Positions 10,680 through 22,554 of a stretch of 64,000 bases of DNA are shown here, piece after piece (the stretch's first letter is position 1; every line of letters starts with the position of its first letter). Source of the DNA: Thinopyrum elongatum (lineage: Eukaryota; Streptophyta; Magnoliopsida; Poales; Poaceae); the NCBI GenBank assembly GCA_011799875.1, contig CM022298.1, positions 287,528,395 to 287,592,394 of the forward strand. Direction: 5' to 3'. The position numbers and the translations under genes were made by a program. The notes beneath the pieces are model-generated. The model was given only the letters and a program-made list of their open reading frames with translations, was not told where the DNA came from and did no database searches.

Positions 10680-11300
10680 TATGTCTAGTTTTAATTGCTA
10701 TATTTGGTTTTTTGCAGTATGCCTTGTTTATTTCAGTTGTTCACAATGTGATGCTCTATATGTGCAATTATTTACTGTGCAGTACATTTCATCAATCCAG
10801 TTTTAAACATACCGATAGGAATGCATATATTTGCTTGCTGTTAAGCCTGTTATAGCTAGCATATGACTCTTTTGAAGTTTTTGATTGTTCGGTTGTTTGT
10901 AGTTAGCATATGTCCAGTTTGAAATGCTATCTTTGGTTGTTTGTAGTATGCCTTGTTTATTCCGGTTATTCACAACGTGATGTTCTATATGTGCAAGTAT
11001 GAACTATGCAGTTCAATTTCATCAATACCAGTTTCAACAATACCACTATGAATGACTACATTTGGTTGCTGCATCTTATAGTTAACACGCCTTTCCATTT
11101 TTATTTAACAATAACCAGTGTACTTAGACCGGCACAATACCAGTTTGAATGACTATGTTTGCTTGTTGTTAAATGTTAGGCCTGTTGCAGTTAACACACC
11201 TTTCCACTTATTTTGCTTTACTAGCGTGCTTAAACCTGCACACTGAAACTATCTTTTGGAGATTATTTTGCCTGCCATGGATATATTTGGTTGATGTTTA
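10680..11300 (+). repeat. Tandem duplication of about 228 bp inside the B3 pseudogene intron
   Basis: TATGCCTTGTTTATT begins at 10719 and 10947, and the matching sequence extends over about 230 bases in both copies. A weaker third copy starts near 11130 (CAGTTTGAATGACTATGTTTG). No coding potential was seen. Confidence 0.7.
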
Positions 11301-11656
11301 GCCTATTGTGCTTAACATGCCTCTCGATGTACCTGCACAGGACAATTTTGGGAACGACTGCTGTTTTCCATCGAGGTTAGTTTCATCCCATGGCTTATAT
11401 ATACTCACTGTTCAGGATATCGGTAGCTGGTCCCATATAGGCCGGGGGCTGATAAGGGACTAATCGGTGAATCGGACTTTTAACTGAATATATCTGTAAC
11501 CCATTTATCGTTAGGTTAACTAGGGCCATATGTAATATATCTGAGGCTACATAGCAACATGCACTGTACTTAATGTCTAAATATGCAATCCTAGGCTACA
11601 TAGCAACAAGGAAGAGTGTTACCTTAATGTTCTGATGATGTCTAGATATACATAGA

Positions 11657-11692
11657 AGAGCAGCAGCAGCAGCAACAACAACAACAACAACA
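11657..11692. repeat. AGC/AAC trinucleotide microsatellite
   Basis: A run of AGC units passes into AAC units. Confidence 0.9.
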
Positions 11693-11695
11693 CAA

Positions 11696-11965
11696 CACTG
11701 TTTGGATACTCAACTTAGCTAGAGGTTAGAGTTAGTTTCTAGCTCATGACTAACCCTGAACTAACTCCATCCAAAGAGGTGTTTGGATGACAGGGTTAGA
11801 TTGACAATAAATGCACTAGGAGAACTAGCTCCAATTAGCACCTCTTGGGTGGGATAGTTTTTTTGGGTGGGTTAGATGCAACTAGCTCAAACTAGCCCTC
11901 ATGTTTGGATATACTTTAGGGCTATTTGAGCTCGAACTAGCTCAAACTAACTCTAACCCATGGAT
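11696..11965. mobile_element. Possible MITE with GGTTAGAGTTAG inverted ends
   Basis: GGTTAGAGTTAGTTTCTAGCTC near the left end (abbreviated GGTTAGAGTTAGTTT) faces AAACTAACTCTAACCC near the right end. The interior is full of CTAGCTC/GAGCTAG words. This looks like a small fold-back element in the pseudogene intron. The family and target duplication were not identified. Confidence 0.4.
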
Positions 11966-12005
11966 ACATCAGCAGTTAATCAGCCGATAATTTGTAAAAA
12001 TGCAA

Positions 12006-12100
12006 TAAACTCCTTCCGGCCCATAATATAAGATGTTAATTCATCTAATATGTGAGTATATTGGATGTTATAAGATATTATAAAAGAGTGTTGTACTACA
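12006..12100. mobile_element. Decayed MITE fragment
   Basis: ACTCCTTCCGGCCCATAATATAAGATGTT resembles one end of a Stowaway element (start CTCCTTCCGGCCCATAATAT), followed by ATATAAGATATTATAAA. The opposite terminus is missing. Confidence 0.35.
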
Positions 12101-12869
12101 TCATTGTGCAATTGCTGTTTAGCTTCTAATATTAACTTGGTGCTTTGAGGTACATATGTCATTGGTAAAGATCCGCGCTTCGACCCTTTCTGCGTATGGG
12201 GCAATGAGATATCGATGAACCAGCATCAAGTGAGGAAGCTGATAAAGATTGTTTGTAAAATGGGTTAAAAGATGGCAATTAAACTATTTGTTTACACTTT
12301 ATCCAAGACAACAGCGAACTACATGATGGTAAGTTAGAACTCTGCAACCTTCTTTTTACTGCCCATAATGAGTTGTGTTAGATGACAATGTCTGAATCTT
12401 TTTCCTTTGCAGTGGTTCCCAAAGTAGTTTACTCAAGATTACCTCTCAAACTACATGATTGGTGGGCATGCAAAGGTTAAAGTATTTCTACCAGAACACG
12501 ATGATTATCTAGATGTTTTCATGAAGACCATGAAGGATGGGCGGTCGGCCATCACAAGGGGTTGGACTAGAGTTGTGCGTGCCTTCTGCATGGAGGAGGG
12601 CACAATATGGGCATTCCACTTCACCTTGTTCAGCAACCAGAATGTATTTCGCCTCTTTCTTTATCATCTTTAATAGTACAAGTATACAACTGTGGTTCAT
12701 TAGTCTTTATTTGGTTCTTATGTAATTCTTGAACATATGTACCTATGAATCGAATAATGCATTGGTTGTTTGAACCTGATGGATATGAATAAAGCTATAG
12801 CATACATTCAAATTCAAATCCGGCACAATTTGAAATAGCAACAATTAAATTACGGTAAAATTATGCTCT

Positions 12870-13531
12870 CCAGGTCGTTACGGCACACACGGTTGGTAAA
12901 ACACAAATGTTTACGATATACACCATAATCCGACATGGTTCACAAAGAGGAAACATGTGCAAGCATGCACACAGTTGCTGTTTGCAAAGCGTGTGCGATG
13001 TCAGACAATATCACAAACGGTGCAGGCAAACTAAACATTTGTGATAGTTGCCTTATCGTACACGATTTACAACCATGAACTGTTTCTGATGTGGTATGCA
13101 TCGTAAACGTTGCACCACAGAATAGCGTGTGCGATAGTTGTCGTGTACAACGATGTTACGACGGTCCGACGTTTTGTAATCCTGTCTGACTCTCGTACGA
13201 CGATTAGCTAATCTTCTTAATTAGTTATCCCATACGGTTTGGGAAAAGCGAATGTGTGTGATTGTCTGCTTATCATACACGTTCTATAATCGTGAACCGT
13301 TTGTGATGGGCCGCGCATCATAAATGTAGCACCATAGAATACCGACTGTGATGGCAATGCGAGCACAAACGAGTTGCAAGGATGCAGCGTCTGGGTGGCT
13401 CCCTATCCCCGATGGTTTCTGGGTCGTGTGGGAAGGACCCCCCTATCGCAGTCACTCACTTGGCGACGGTTCCAAATGCCGTCGCGGAAAGGGGTTAAAA
13501 ACCGTTTGTATAGCACCTCACTGTACCAGTG
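12870..13531 (-). mobile_element. Right terminus of a CACTA-like DNA transposon
   Basis: Read from the right, the minus strand begins CACTGGTACAGTGAGGTGC, a CACTA-superfamily type terminus, at 13531. It interrupts an integrase reading frame exactly (host codons stop at GCCAA). Inward there are many short direct and inverted motifs of the AACCGTGTGTGAT / CACACACGGTT class, as expected of CACTA subterminal regions. The opposite terminus was not found, so it cannot be said whether the B3 pseudogene at 9998-12673 is cargo. The 3-base target duplication cannot be tested either. Confidence 0.6.
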
Positions 13532-16435
13532 TTGGCGACAAGAGATCTTGAGCCGGCGTGATGAACACAATCGCCTGAATGGATTTCATTGAGAATTTTG
13601 TGACCCTCCTCGGGAGAAACACAACATTGAAAAACGCCAGTTATACTCCTTCTATGTAACTCGCCATTAACAATAGTCATGGACTTAGATCGTATGACAA
13701 TCTGCCGAGCTATGATTTCCTCGTCTGGGAGCTCGCCACGAGTAAGATAAGCCAGATAAGGCACTGTCCAATCTGGTATAGCATGAAGAGTAGCAACCAA
13801 CTATGCTTCCGGGTCAGGAATAGCAATATGTTCTTCTGAAGGCAACTTGATCGAAGGATTATGGAGGACATCAAGGAAAACATTAGGGGGCACCGGCTTA
13901 CGCTAAGAGCCCAACGTGATAAGGCATCCGTGGCCTCATTGAGCCGGTGATCAATGTGATCAACCTGATAACCTTTGAAATGTCTTGTGATGACAGTCAC
14001 CGCATGTTGATAAGCCGCCATGAGGGGATCTTTGGAATCTCAAGTCCCTGAAACTTGCTGAGCGACCAAGTCTGAGTCACCCAAACATCTGACCTGACTA
14101 AGGTTCATCTCACTAGCCATATGGAGCCCATGGAGGAGAGCCTCATACTTAGCTGCAATGTTAGTACAGGGAAACATGAGCCTCAAAACATAACAAAATT
14201 TATCACCCCGTGGGGAAGATATGACTACTCCAGCCCCCGATCCCTCCAATTGCATGGAACCGTCAAAGTGTATCGTTCAATATGTATTGTCCGACTTCTC
14301 CTCGGGGACTTGTAATTCAGTCCAGTCATTGATGAAATCAACCAAGGCTTGAGACTTGATAGTTGTCTGAGGTACATACTTCAAATGATGTGGACCGAGC
14401 TCGATTGCCCACTTGGCGACTCGGCCTGTGGCCTCCTTATTTTTGATGATATCTCCCAAAGGGGCTGAGATGACCATAGTAATAGGATGTTCCTGGAAGT
14501 AATGTTTCAATTTGCTACTGGCCATGAAGACACCAAAAACCAGTTTTTACCAATGGGGATATCGCTACTTTGACTCGGTCAGTACTTCGCTGACATAGTA
14601 GACTGGCCTCTGAACTAGATATTCCTTCCCCTCCTCCTTGCATTCCACAACAACTGCCACACTCACCGCTTTATTATTGGCGGTGATGTACATGAGCATA
14701 GTCTCTTTGTCATGGGGAGCAACAAGGATTGGCGTGAAAGACAATTGTTGCTTAAGAGATTCGAAAGCTTTAGTTGCAGCATCATTCCAGACTAAATCGT
14801 CTGTCTTCTTCAGCAACTGATATAGGGAATTGCTTTCTCCCCGAGCCGGCTTATAAAGCGGCTTAAGGCTGCAATGTGACCCACCACTCGTTGGACATCG
14901 TTGATGTTGGCCGGCTTGGTGAGTGATGCGATAACCTTAATTTTGTTTGGGTTAGCTTCAACCCCTCGCTCTGAAACAAGGAAACCGAGTAGTTTACTTG
15001 CCAGAACGCTGAAAACACACTTTGCCGGGTTGAGCTTTATCTTGTAAACTCAAAGACTGTCGAATATCTCTTTGAGGTCAGCCAACAGGGTTTCTTTCTT
15101 CTGAGACTTGACCACGATATCATCGACATAAGCATGCACATTGTGTCCAATCTGTTTGTGAAAACAATTTTGAACACAACGCTGATAAGTAGCTCCAGCA
15201 CTTTTCAGTCCAAAGGGCATAAAGACATAGCAGAAAGCCCCAAAGGGTGTGATAAAGGCTATCTTCTCGTGATCTTCCACGACCATCTTGATCTAGTGAT
15301 ACCCAGAGTAAGCATCCAGGAAGCATAAACACTCATAGCTGGCAGTAGAATCAATGACCTGATCAATGCGAGGAAGAGCAAACGGATCCTTGGGGCAAGC
15401 CTTGTTGAGATATGTGTAATCAAAACACATTCGCCAAGTCCCATTTTCTTCAGAACAAGCACTGGGTTTGCCAACCACTCAGGGTGAAAAACTTCAACAA
15501 TGAAACTTGCTGCCAGGAGTCGAGCCACTTCTTCACCAATAGCCTTGTGTCTCTCTTCGTTACAATGATGGAGCTATTGTCTGATAGGTGTCATCTTAGG
15601 ATCCACATTAAGGTGGTGCTCAGCGAGTTCTCTCAGTACACCTAGCATGTCAGAAGGTTTCCATGCAAAAATGTCCCGATTCTCATGGATGAACTCGATG
15701 AGCGCGCTTTCCTATTTGGGATCCATGCCAGTCCCAATAGTAAACTGCTGGACAAATCACCAGGGGTGAAGTCAACCTGCTTTGCCGATTTGAATTTGAG
15801 CAGAGGATCAGACTCAGTTGTGGGCTTCTTCAGGGATGTCATGTCGGCCAGGTCAACATTGGCTCTGTAGAACTTTAACTCTTCAGCTGCACAGGACGAC
15901 TTGGCATAGGCTGCATCTTCTTCCTCACACTCGAGCGCAAATTTCCTGTCACCATCAACTGTGATTGTACCCCGCGGTCCAGGCATCTTGATCTTGAGAG
16001 ACATAACAGGGCCACGCCATGTAATGAACGTAAGCCGATCGACCAAATAGGGCATGATACGGGCTTTTGATCTTGACCACCTCAAACGTCAGGAATTCCA
16101 ACCTGAAATTATATTCTGTACCAAAGGCAACTTCTAGCTTAATCCCTCCAATGGGATAAGCTGACTTCCCGGGGACAATCCCGTGAAAGACAGTTGAGGA
16201 GGGCTGTAGCTTTTTTTCCAGACAGATTCATCCGCTTGAAGGTATCGTAATACATGATGTTGATGCTGCTGCCACCATCCATCAGTACTTTCATGAATTT
16301 GTAGCCACCAACTTGCGGCGCTACTACCAAAGCGACACAACCCGGATTCTAGACTCGGGGAGGATGATCCTCTCTGCTCTAGGTGACTGGCTGCTCTGAC
16401 CACTTTAGGTGCTCAGGGACGTCCGACTCAACCAT
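13532..16435 (-). pseudogene. Element D pol: protease, RT, RNase H, integrase N-terminus
   Basis: In minus-strand order the visible blocks are: the protease active site KVLMDGGSSINIMYYDTF (near 16330-16250); RT with CFDYTYLNKACPKDPFALPR, FGLKSAGATYQR and the catalytic AYVDDIVVKS (15478-15050); RNase H pieces (DDLVWNDAATKAFESLKQQL near 14800, then GAGVVISSPRGDKF and AAKYEALLHGL near 14230-14140); and the HHCC zinc region GHKILNEIHSGDCVHHAG just before the break. An in-frame TAG at 15293-15295 falls inside RT, and several frameshifts separate the rest. Non-functional. Confidence 0.85.
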
Positions 16436-16460
16436 ATTGACGGCTCATTTATGGAGTTTA

Positions 16461-18198
16461 TGTTGAAAATATGCCCTAGAGGCAATAATAAAATGGTTAT
16501 TATTATATTTCCTTGTTCATGATAATTGTCTATTGTTCATGCTATAATTGTATTAACCGGAAACCGTAATACATGTGTGAATACATAGACCACAACATGT
16601 CCCTAGTGAGCCTCTACTTGACTAGCTCGTTGATCAATAGATGGTTGTGGTTTCCTGACCATGGACATTGGATGTCGTTGATAATGGGATCACATCATTA
16701 GGAGAATGATGTGATGGACAAGACCCAATCCTAAGCATAGCACAAGATCGTGTAGTTCGTTTGCTAGAGCTTTTCTAATGTCAAGTATCATTTCCTTAGA
16801 CCATGAGATTGTGCAACTCCCAGATACCATAGGAATGCTTTGGGTGTATCAAACATCACAACGTAACTGGGTGACCATAAAGGTGCACTACAGGTATCTC
16901 TGAAAGTGTCTGTTGGGTTGGCACGAATCGAGACTGGGATTTGTCACTCCGTGTGACGGAGAGGTATCTCTGGGCCCACTCGGTAATACATCATCATAAT
17001 GAGCTCAATGTGACCAAGGAGTTAGTCACGGGATCATGTGTTACGGAAAGAGTAAAGAGACTTGCCGGTAACGAGATTGAACAAGGTATAGGGATACCGA
17101 CGATCGAATCTCGGGCAAGTAACATACCGATGGACAAAGGGAATTGTATACGGGATTAATTGGATCCCCGACATCGTGGTTCATCTGATGAGATCATCGT
17201 GGAACATGTGGGAGCCAATATGGGTATCCAGATCCCGCTATTGGTTATTTGCCGGAGAGGTGTCTCGGTCATGTCTGCATGGTTCCCGAACCCGTAGGGT
17301 CTACACACTTAAGGTTCGGTGACGCTAGAGTTGTAATGGGAATTGTATGTGGTTACCAAAAGTTGTTCGGAGTCTCGGATGGGATCCCGGACATCACGAG
17401 GAGTTCCGGAATGGTCCGGAGGTAAAGATTTATATATGGGAAGTCCTATTTTGGCCACCGGAAAATGTTTGGGATTTTTCGGTATTGTACCGGGAAGGTT
17501 CTAGAAGGTTTCGGAGTGGGGCCCACCTGCATGGGGGGACCCACATGAACGTGGGTAGTGGGGGCAAGGCCCACACCCCTGGTCAAGGCACACCAAGATC
17601 CCCCCTTAGAAGGAATAAGATCATATCCCGAAGGGATAAGATCAAGATCCCTAAAAGGGGGGATAACAATCGGTGGGGAAGGGAAAGGATGGGATTTCTT
17701 TCTTCCCACCTTTGCCAACGCCCCAATGGACTTGGAGGGCAAGAAACCAGCCCACTCCACCCCTATATATAGTGGGGAGGTGCATGGGAGCTGCACCCCT
17801 TGCCCCTGGCGCAGCCCTCCCCCCTCCTACTCCTCCTCCTTCGTAGTACTTAGCGAAGCTCTGCCGGAGAACCACGAGCTCCACCGCCACCATGCCGTCC
17901 TGCTTCCGGAGCTCTCCCTCAACTTCTCCTCCCCCCTTGCTAGATCAAGAAGGAGGAGACGTCCCCGGGCTGTATGTGTGTTGAACACAGAGGCGCCGTC
18001 CGTTCGGTGCTTGGATTGGATCTTCCGCGATTTGAATCGCCGCGAGTACGACTCCATCAACCGCGTTCTTTGCAACGCTTCAGCTTAGCGATCTTCAAGG
18101 GTATGAAGATACCTCCCTCTCACTTGTTGCTAGCATCTCCTAGATTGATCTTGGTGATACGTAGGAATTTTTTTGAATTATTACTACGTTCCCCAACA
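16461..18198 (+). mobile_element. Angela/BARE1-type Copia solo LTR
   Basis: The sequence begins TGTTGAAAATATGCCCTAGA and ends CGTTCCCCAACA, and I recognise its course as the LTR of the Angela/BARE1/WIS family of Triticeae. Its length of 1738 bases is in the family's range. A TATA box (CCCCTATATATAGTGGGG) lies at about 17760. GTTTA is directly repeated at 16456-16460 and 18199-18203, so this is one insertion reduced to a single LTR by recombination. It lies in element D between gag and protease. Confidence 0.95.
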
Positions 18199-19456
18199 GT
18201 TTACGGTCATGCTTGCAAGTACTAGTGGTGAACACGTGATATTGTTCACTGTTCAACTGTTTAGGATTGCTCTGAAACCCGGACTGATTGCCCTGTTGCT
18301 GATTTCCTTGTTCGGAATGCTGATTTTTGCCACCATTATTCCCAGATCCCTGAAAGCCAGCACCCTGGCTGCCTGACCCCTGGAAACCAGAATTGGAAAG
18401 TCGCCTGACGAGCTAGCTCCAGGGAAGCCAGCACCGGAACCACCGGCTCCAGGTTGTCCTAGATGTCCACCGCCGCCACCACCGTGGTGATTCTAATAAG
18501 CCTGATTGTGAAATTCTTGCATGATGAAGCAATTCTCCCACGAGTGGTTTGCCGGCTTGTCTGGAAAACTATGCTTGGGACACGAGGCTTTGAGGGCTTC
18601 CTCATAGTTATGAGGTCGGTTCCCATTCTAGGATCTCCCAGAATTGTTACCCTGTCTCTGGCCCTTGAAACTGATATTAGTGTTGGCGACGAAATTTAAT
18701 CCTCCCTTGGGATTCTTACGCTTGTCGCCATTGCCCTGATTACCATTGTTGCCATTGTTCCCTGGATTGTTCTGGTGGTGACCCTTGCCGCCACCATTTT
18801 TCTTGCCTTTGCCAGATTTCTCATCATCTGAACTAGGATCCTTAGTGTTGTCTGACTCAGCATATCTGGTAAGGATGTCCATGAGATCCCCCGTGTCTTT
18901 GACCTTCCATTTGAGGCGCCCAAGTTTCTGCACCAAGGGCTGGAAGTGACAATTTCGCTCCAGGACGAGGACGGCTTGGACAACGGTGATACTATTAGAA
19001 GAATGAATGATTTCCGCAACACGGCGGGACCAGTGATGAGCCGACTCATCATTGCGCTGAACGCACTGCTCGAGATCAACAATCATAATTGGTCTTTTAT
19101 AGGTTCCTTGGAAATTCTTGATGAAGCGATCCTTCAACTCCTCCCCAGTATTGATTGAGTTGGGGGGGGGGGTAAGTTTTTCAACCACGTACGAGCCGAC
19201 CCTTCCAGCATCATGGTCAGATATTTTGCGCAGACAGCATCACTGAATCCAACATATCCATAGCTATCATGTAGCTTTCAATCCATGCAGCCGGCTCAAG
19301 GTTCGCCGTATAATTGGGAACCTTACAAGGACCATTGAAATCCATGGGCATGTGCTCATTACGTAAGGCAGGCACTAGACACAGTATCCCGATAGTCCCG
19401 GAGCTCAGTCCTGTACCACGTGAAGCTGGCTGGGTTGTGGTGGGTGGGGGCTATGT
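18199..19456 (-). pseudogene. Element D gag, central and C-terminal part, copy 1
   Basis: The minus strand carries a retrotransposon gag block (ELKDRFIKNFQGTYKRP, RRVAEIIHSSNSITVVQAVL, DLMDILTRYAESDNTKDPSS) followed by a Gly/Asn/Lys-rich tail and a downstream frame with histidine and proline repeats. The gag frame 19188-18628 is open. The N-terminal part of the same gag lies at 29680-30943, on the far side of element B. A second copy of this block is at 26897-28161. Confidence 0.85.
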
Positions 19457-19461
19457 AGCTC

Positions 19462-20978
19462 TAACGACCCACAAGTATAGGGGATCAATCATAGTCCATT
19501 TGATAAGTAAGAGTGTCGAACCCAACGGGGAGCAGAAGGAAATGACAAGTAGTTTTCAGCAAGGTATTCTCTGCAAGCACTGAAATTATAAGTAACGAGT
19601 AGTTTGATAGCAAGATAATTTGTAACGAGCAAGTAACGGTAACGGTAAAAAAAGTGCAGCAATGTAGCCCAATCCTTTTGAGGCAAAGGACATGCCAAAA
19701 CAGCCTCTTATGGTAAGCAAAGCGGTCCTGAGGGTACACGGGAATTTCATCTAGTCACTTTCATCATGTTGGTTTGATTTGTGTTCGCTACTTTGATAAT
19801 TTGATAAGTGGGTGGACTGGTGCTTAGGTGCTGTTCTTACTTGAACAAACCTCCTACTTATGATTAACCCCCTCGCAAGCATCCGCAACTACGAGAAAAG
19901 TATTAAGATAAAATCTAACCATAGCATTAAACTTTTGGATCCAAATCAGCCCCTTACGTAGTAGCGCATAAACTAGGGTTGAAGCTTCTGTCACTCTCGC
20001 AACCCATCATCTAATAACTACTCCACAATGCATTCCCTTAGGCCCTAATAAGGTGAAGTGCCATGTAGTCGACGTTCACATGACACCACTAAGGGAATCA
20101 CAACATACATACAATCAAAATATCGAACACATATCAAGTTCACATGATTACTTGTAACAAGATTTCTCCCATGACCTCAAGAACAAAAGTAACTACTCAC
20201 AAATGATAATCATGCTCAAGATCAGAGGGGTATTAAATAGCATAATGGATCTGAACATATAATCTTCCACCAAATAAACCATATAGTAATCAACTATAAG
20301 ATGTAATCAACACTACTAGTCACCCACAAGCACCAATCTAAGGTTTCGGTACAAAGATTGAACACAAGAGATGAACTAGTGTTTGAGAGGAGATGGTGCT
20401 GTTGACGATGTTGATGGAGATTGCCCTCCCCAAGATGGGAGAGTTGTTGGTGATGACGATGATGATGATTTCCCCCTCCGGGAGGGAAGTTCCACCGGCG
20501 GAATCGCTTCGCCGGAGTGCAAAAGTGCTCCTGCGCAAGTTCCACCTCGAGACGGCGGCGCTTCATCCCGAAAGTGCTCTCCTTATTTTTCTAGGTCAAA
20601 ATGACTTATATACCAGAAGAGGGGCACCGGAGGTGGGCCGAGGAGGACACAACCCACCAGGGCGCGCCTGGGCTCCCTGGCGCGCCCAGGTGGGTTGTGC
20701 CCACATGGTGGGCCCCCTCCGGTAGTTATTTGCTCCAATCATTCTTATATATTCCATAAAAAATCTCCGTGAAGTTTCAGCTCATTTGGAGTTGTGCAGA
20801 ATAGGTGGCCTGACGTAGCTTTTTCAAGTCCAGAATTGCAGCTGCCGGTATTCTCCCTCTTTGTGTGAACCTTGCATATTGTGAGAGAAAAGGCATTAGA
20901 ATTACTCCAAAAAGCATTATTATGCATAAAAACAATATAAATAATGGTAGGAAAACATGATGCAAAATGGACGTATAA
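19462..20978 (-). repeat. Element B 3' LTR (left)
   Basis: On the plus strand it runs from TAACGACCCACAAGTATAG to GGACGTATAA. The intact family ends seen in element A are TGATGACCC and GTATCA, so both tips carry substitutions. A GC-rich hairpin lies at about 20645-20705. Confidence 0.9.
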
Positions 20979-20996
20979 ACTCCCCCAAGCTTAGAC
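20979..20996 (-). other. Element B polypurine tract
   Basis: Minus strand CTAAGCTTGGGGGAGT lies directly upstream of the 3' LTR, the position where second-strand DNA synthesis is primed in LTR retrotransposons. Element A has the same sequence at 53771-53786. Confidence 0.8.
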
Positions 20997-22554
20997 CTCG
21001 CTTGTCCTCAAGCGAAAACCGAAATCGAAAAACATGTCCACATGCTTAGAGAGAGAGAGGTGTCGATAAAAACAAAATACGGACATAGAAGCATCATGTA
21101 TATTATTATAACATCGACAAACTTTATCATAAAACGTTATCATAGAACTTCTATCATATAACTTCTCATGAATAAGTAACAATTCTTCACAACATCGAAT
21201 TATAAAGCATAAACTCTATTGAAAACCAACAAACTATGTTCTCAGTCAACTTTGCAACTACAATTCATCATCTTTTCAGGAAGGGTCAAGTATCAGAGCC
21301 TTTAGGCAAGTCCACATACTCAACCATCATATAGTCTTCTATGATTGCTAACACTCACCGCATACACATGAGCAAAAAGTTTCAACCGGACACATAGGAA
21401 GATAGGGGCTTATAGTTCCGCCTCCCAACGTATTCACCTCAAGGGTGATGTCAACAATAATAACTCATGCCCACTCATATTCAACTGGATATATGTGCCT
21501 AGATCTTTCCTCACCACATGGTGCTTGCCAAAAGAGAAAATAAAAAGGAATAGAGAGAAATACTTTGACTCTTGCATAAAAGTAAATACATAAAAGTAAA
21601 AGATAGGCCCTTCGCAGAGGGAAGCAGAGGTTGCCATGCGCTTTTTATTTGTTTGCTCAATCTCGTAGTGCAAAAGAACGTCACGTTATATTGCCCCTTG
21701 TGATAACAACCTTTATTATGCAGTCTGTCGCTTTTATTCTTTGCCATCACAAGTTCGTACAACGCTCAATTTTCTCTTACACTAAATGATCCAACACTTT
21801 TAGAAGCAATTTTTATTGCCTTATTGCACCGATGACAACTTACTTGAAGGATTTTACTCAATCCATAGGTAGGTATGGTGGACTCTCAAAGCAAGATTTG
21901 GGTTTAAGGGTTTTTGGATGCACAAGTAGTATCTCTACTTAGTGCGGAATTTTTGGCTAGCAAAGATGGGGGACAAGCACCACATGTTAAAGGATCTATG
22001 ACAATATAACTTCTATGTGAATATGGACAAACATAAATCATTACGTTGTCTTCCTTGTCCAACGTCAACAATTTTGGCATATAATATTTTGATGGGGGCT
22101 CACAATCACAAAAGATGTCCAAGATAGTGTATTTGCATGTGAATCTTCTCTTCCCTTATTAATTCTTTCATGAATTGCATCATTGACCAATGCTATGTTT
22201 GTAAATCTCCAATAAAATTTTCTGCTTATACTCTTCCTTATGTGATGTCATTACTTACCATAAGATTAACATATGATCCTTTTCATTTATTTCTTTCTTT
22301 TTATTGAACATGAAAGTAAAGAAAACAAAAATCAAACTAAACTTTATTATATATCTCGCACACGATTACAAGGATAGATCACTAAGCAAACACTCGAAAA
22401 GAAAGGATCGAACTAAACTTTTACTCAACTATAGCAAAAGATAACTGAGGATCGAACTAAGATAAGTAAAGGCAAAATATAGTGGAGGTGATACGATACT
22501 GGGGCACCTCCCCCAAGCTTGGCACAAGCCAAGGGGAGTGCCCATACCCGATAC
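20997..22554 (-). other. Element B non-coding 3' internal region
   Basis: About 1.5 kb between accessory ORF and polypurine tract with no convincing gene. It aligns by eye with 53787-55329 of element A over its whole length, so it is a family feature and not a later insertion. Confidence 0.7.

Larger units (their letters stand above)
9998..12673 (+). pseudogene. B3-domain protein pseudogene, multi-exon, several stops
   Basis: A plus-strand frame from the ATG at 9998 runs to about 10591 with internal stops at 10013 and 10265, a TGA near 10466 and another near 10589. It includes an AEEADDHYLLQALNQRARLC block and a repeated SSKGKEPIC segment. After a long intron-like stretch the frame resumes at about 12150 (DPRFDPFCVWGNEISMNQHQ). 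It passes a TAA and reaches donor GTAAGT at 12329. The 84-base intron ends at TTTGCAG, and the last exon (12413-12673) encodes MIGGHAKVKVFLPEHDDYLD and AITRGWTRVVRAF, the GW..F signature of a B3 DNA-binding domain. A TAG lies five codons into that exon. The natural stop is at 12671-12673. A short candidate exon at 11341-11374 has splice-like borders, but its phase is unresolved. Confidence 0.65.

Noticed and set aside
17347..18088. Open frames of 116-176 codons on both strands
   Set aside because: They fall inside the Angela LTR, which is non-coding.
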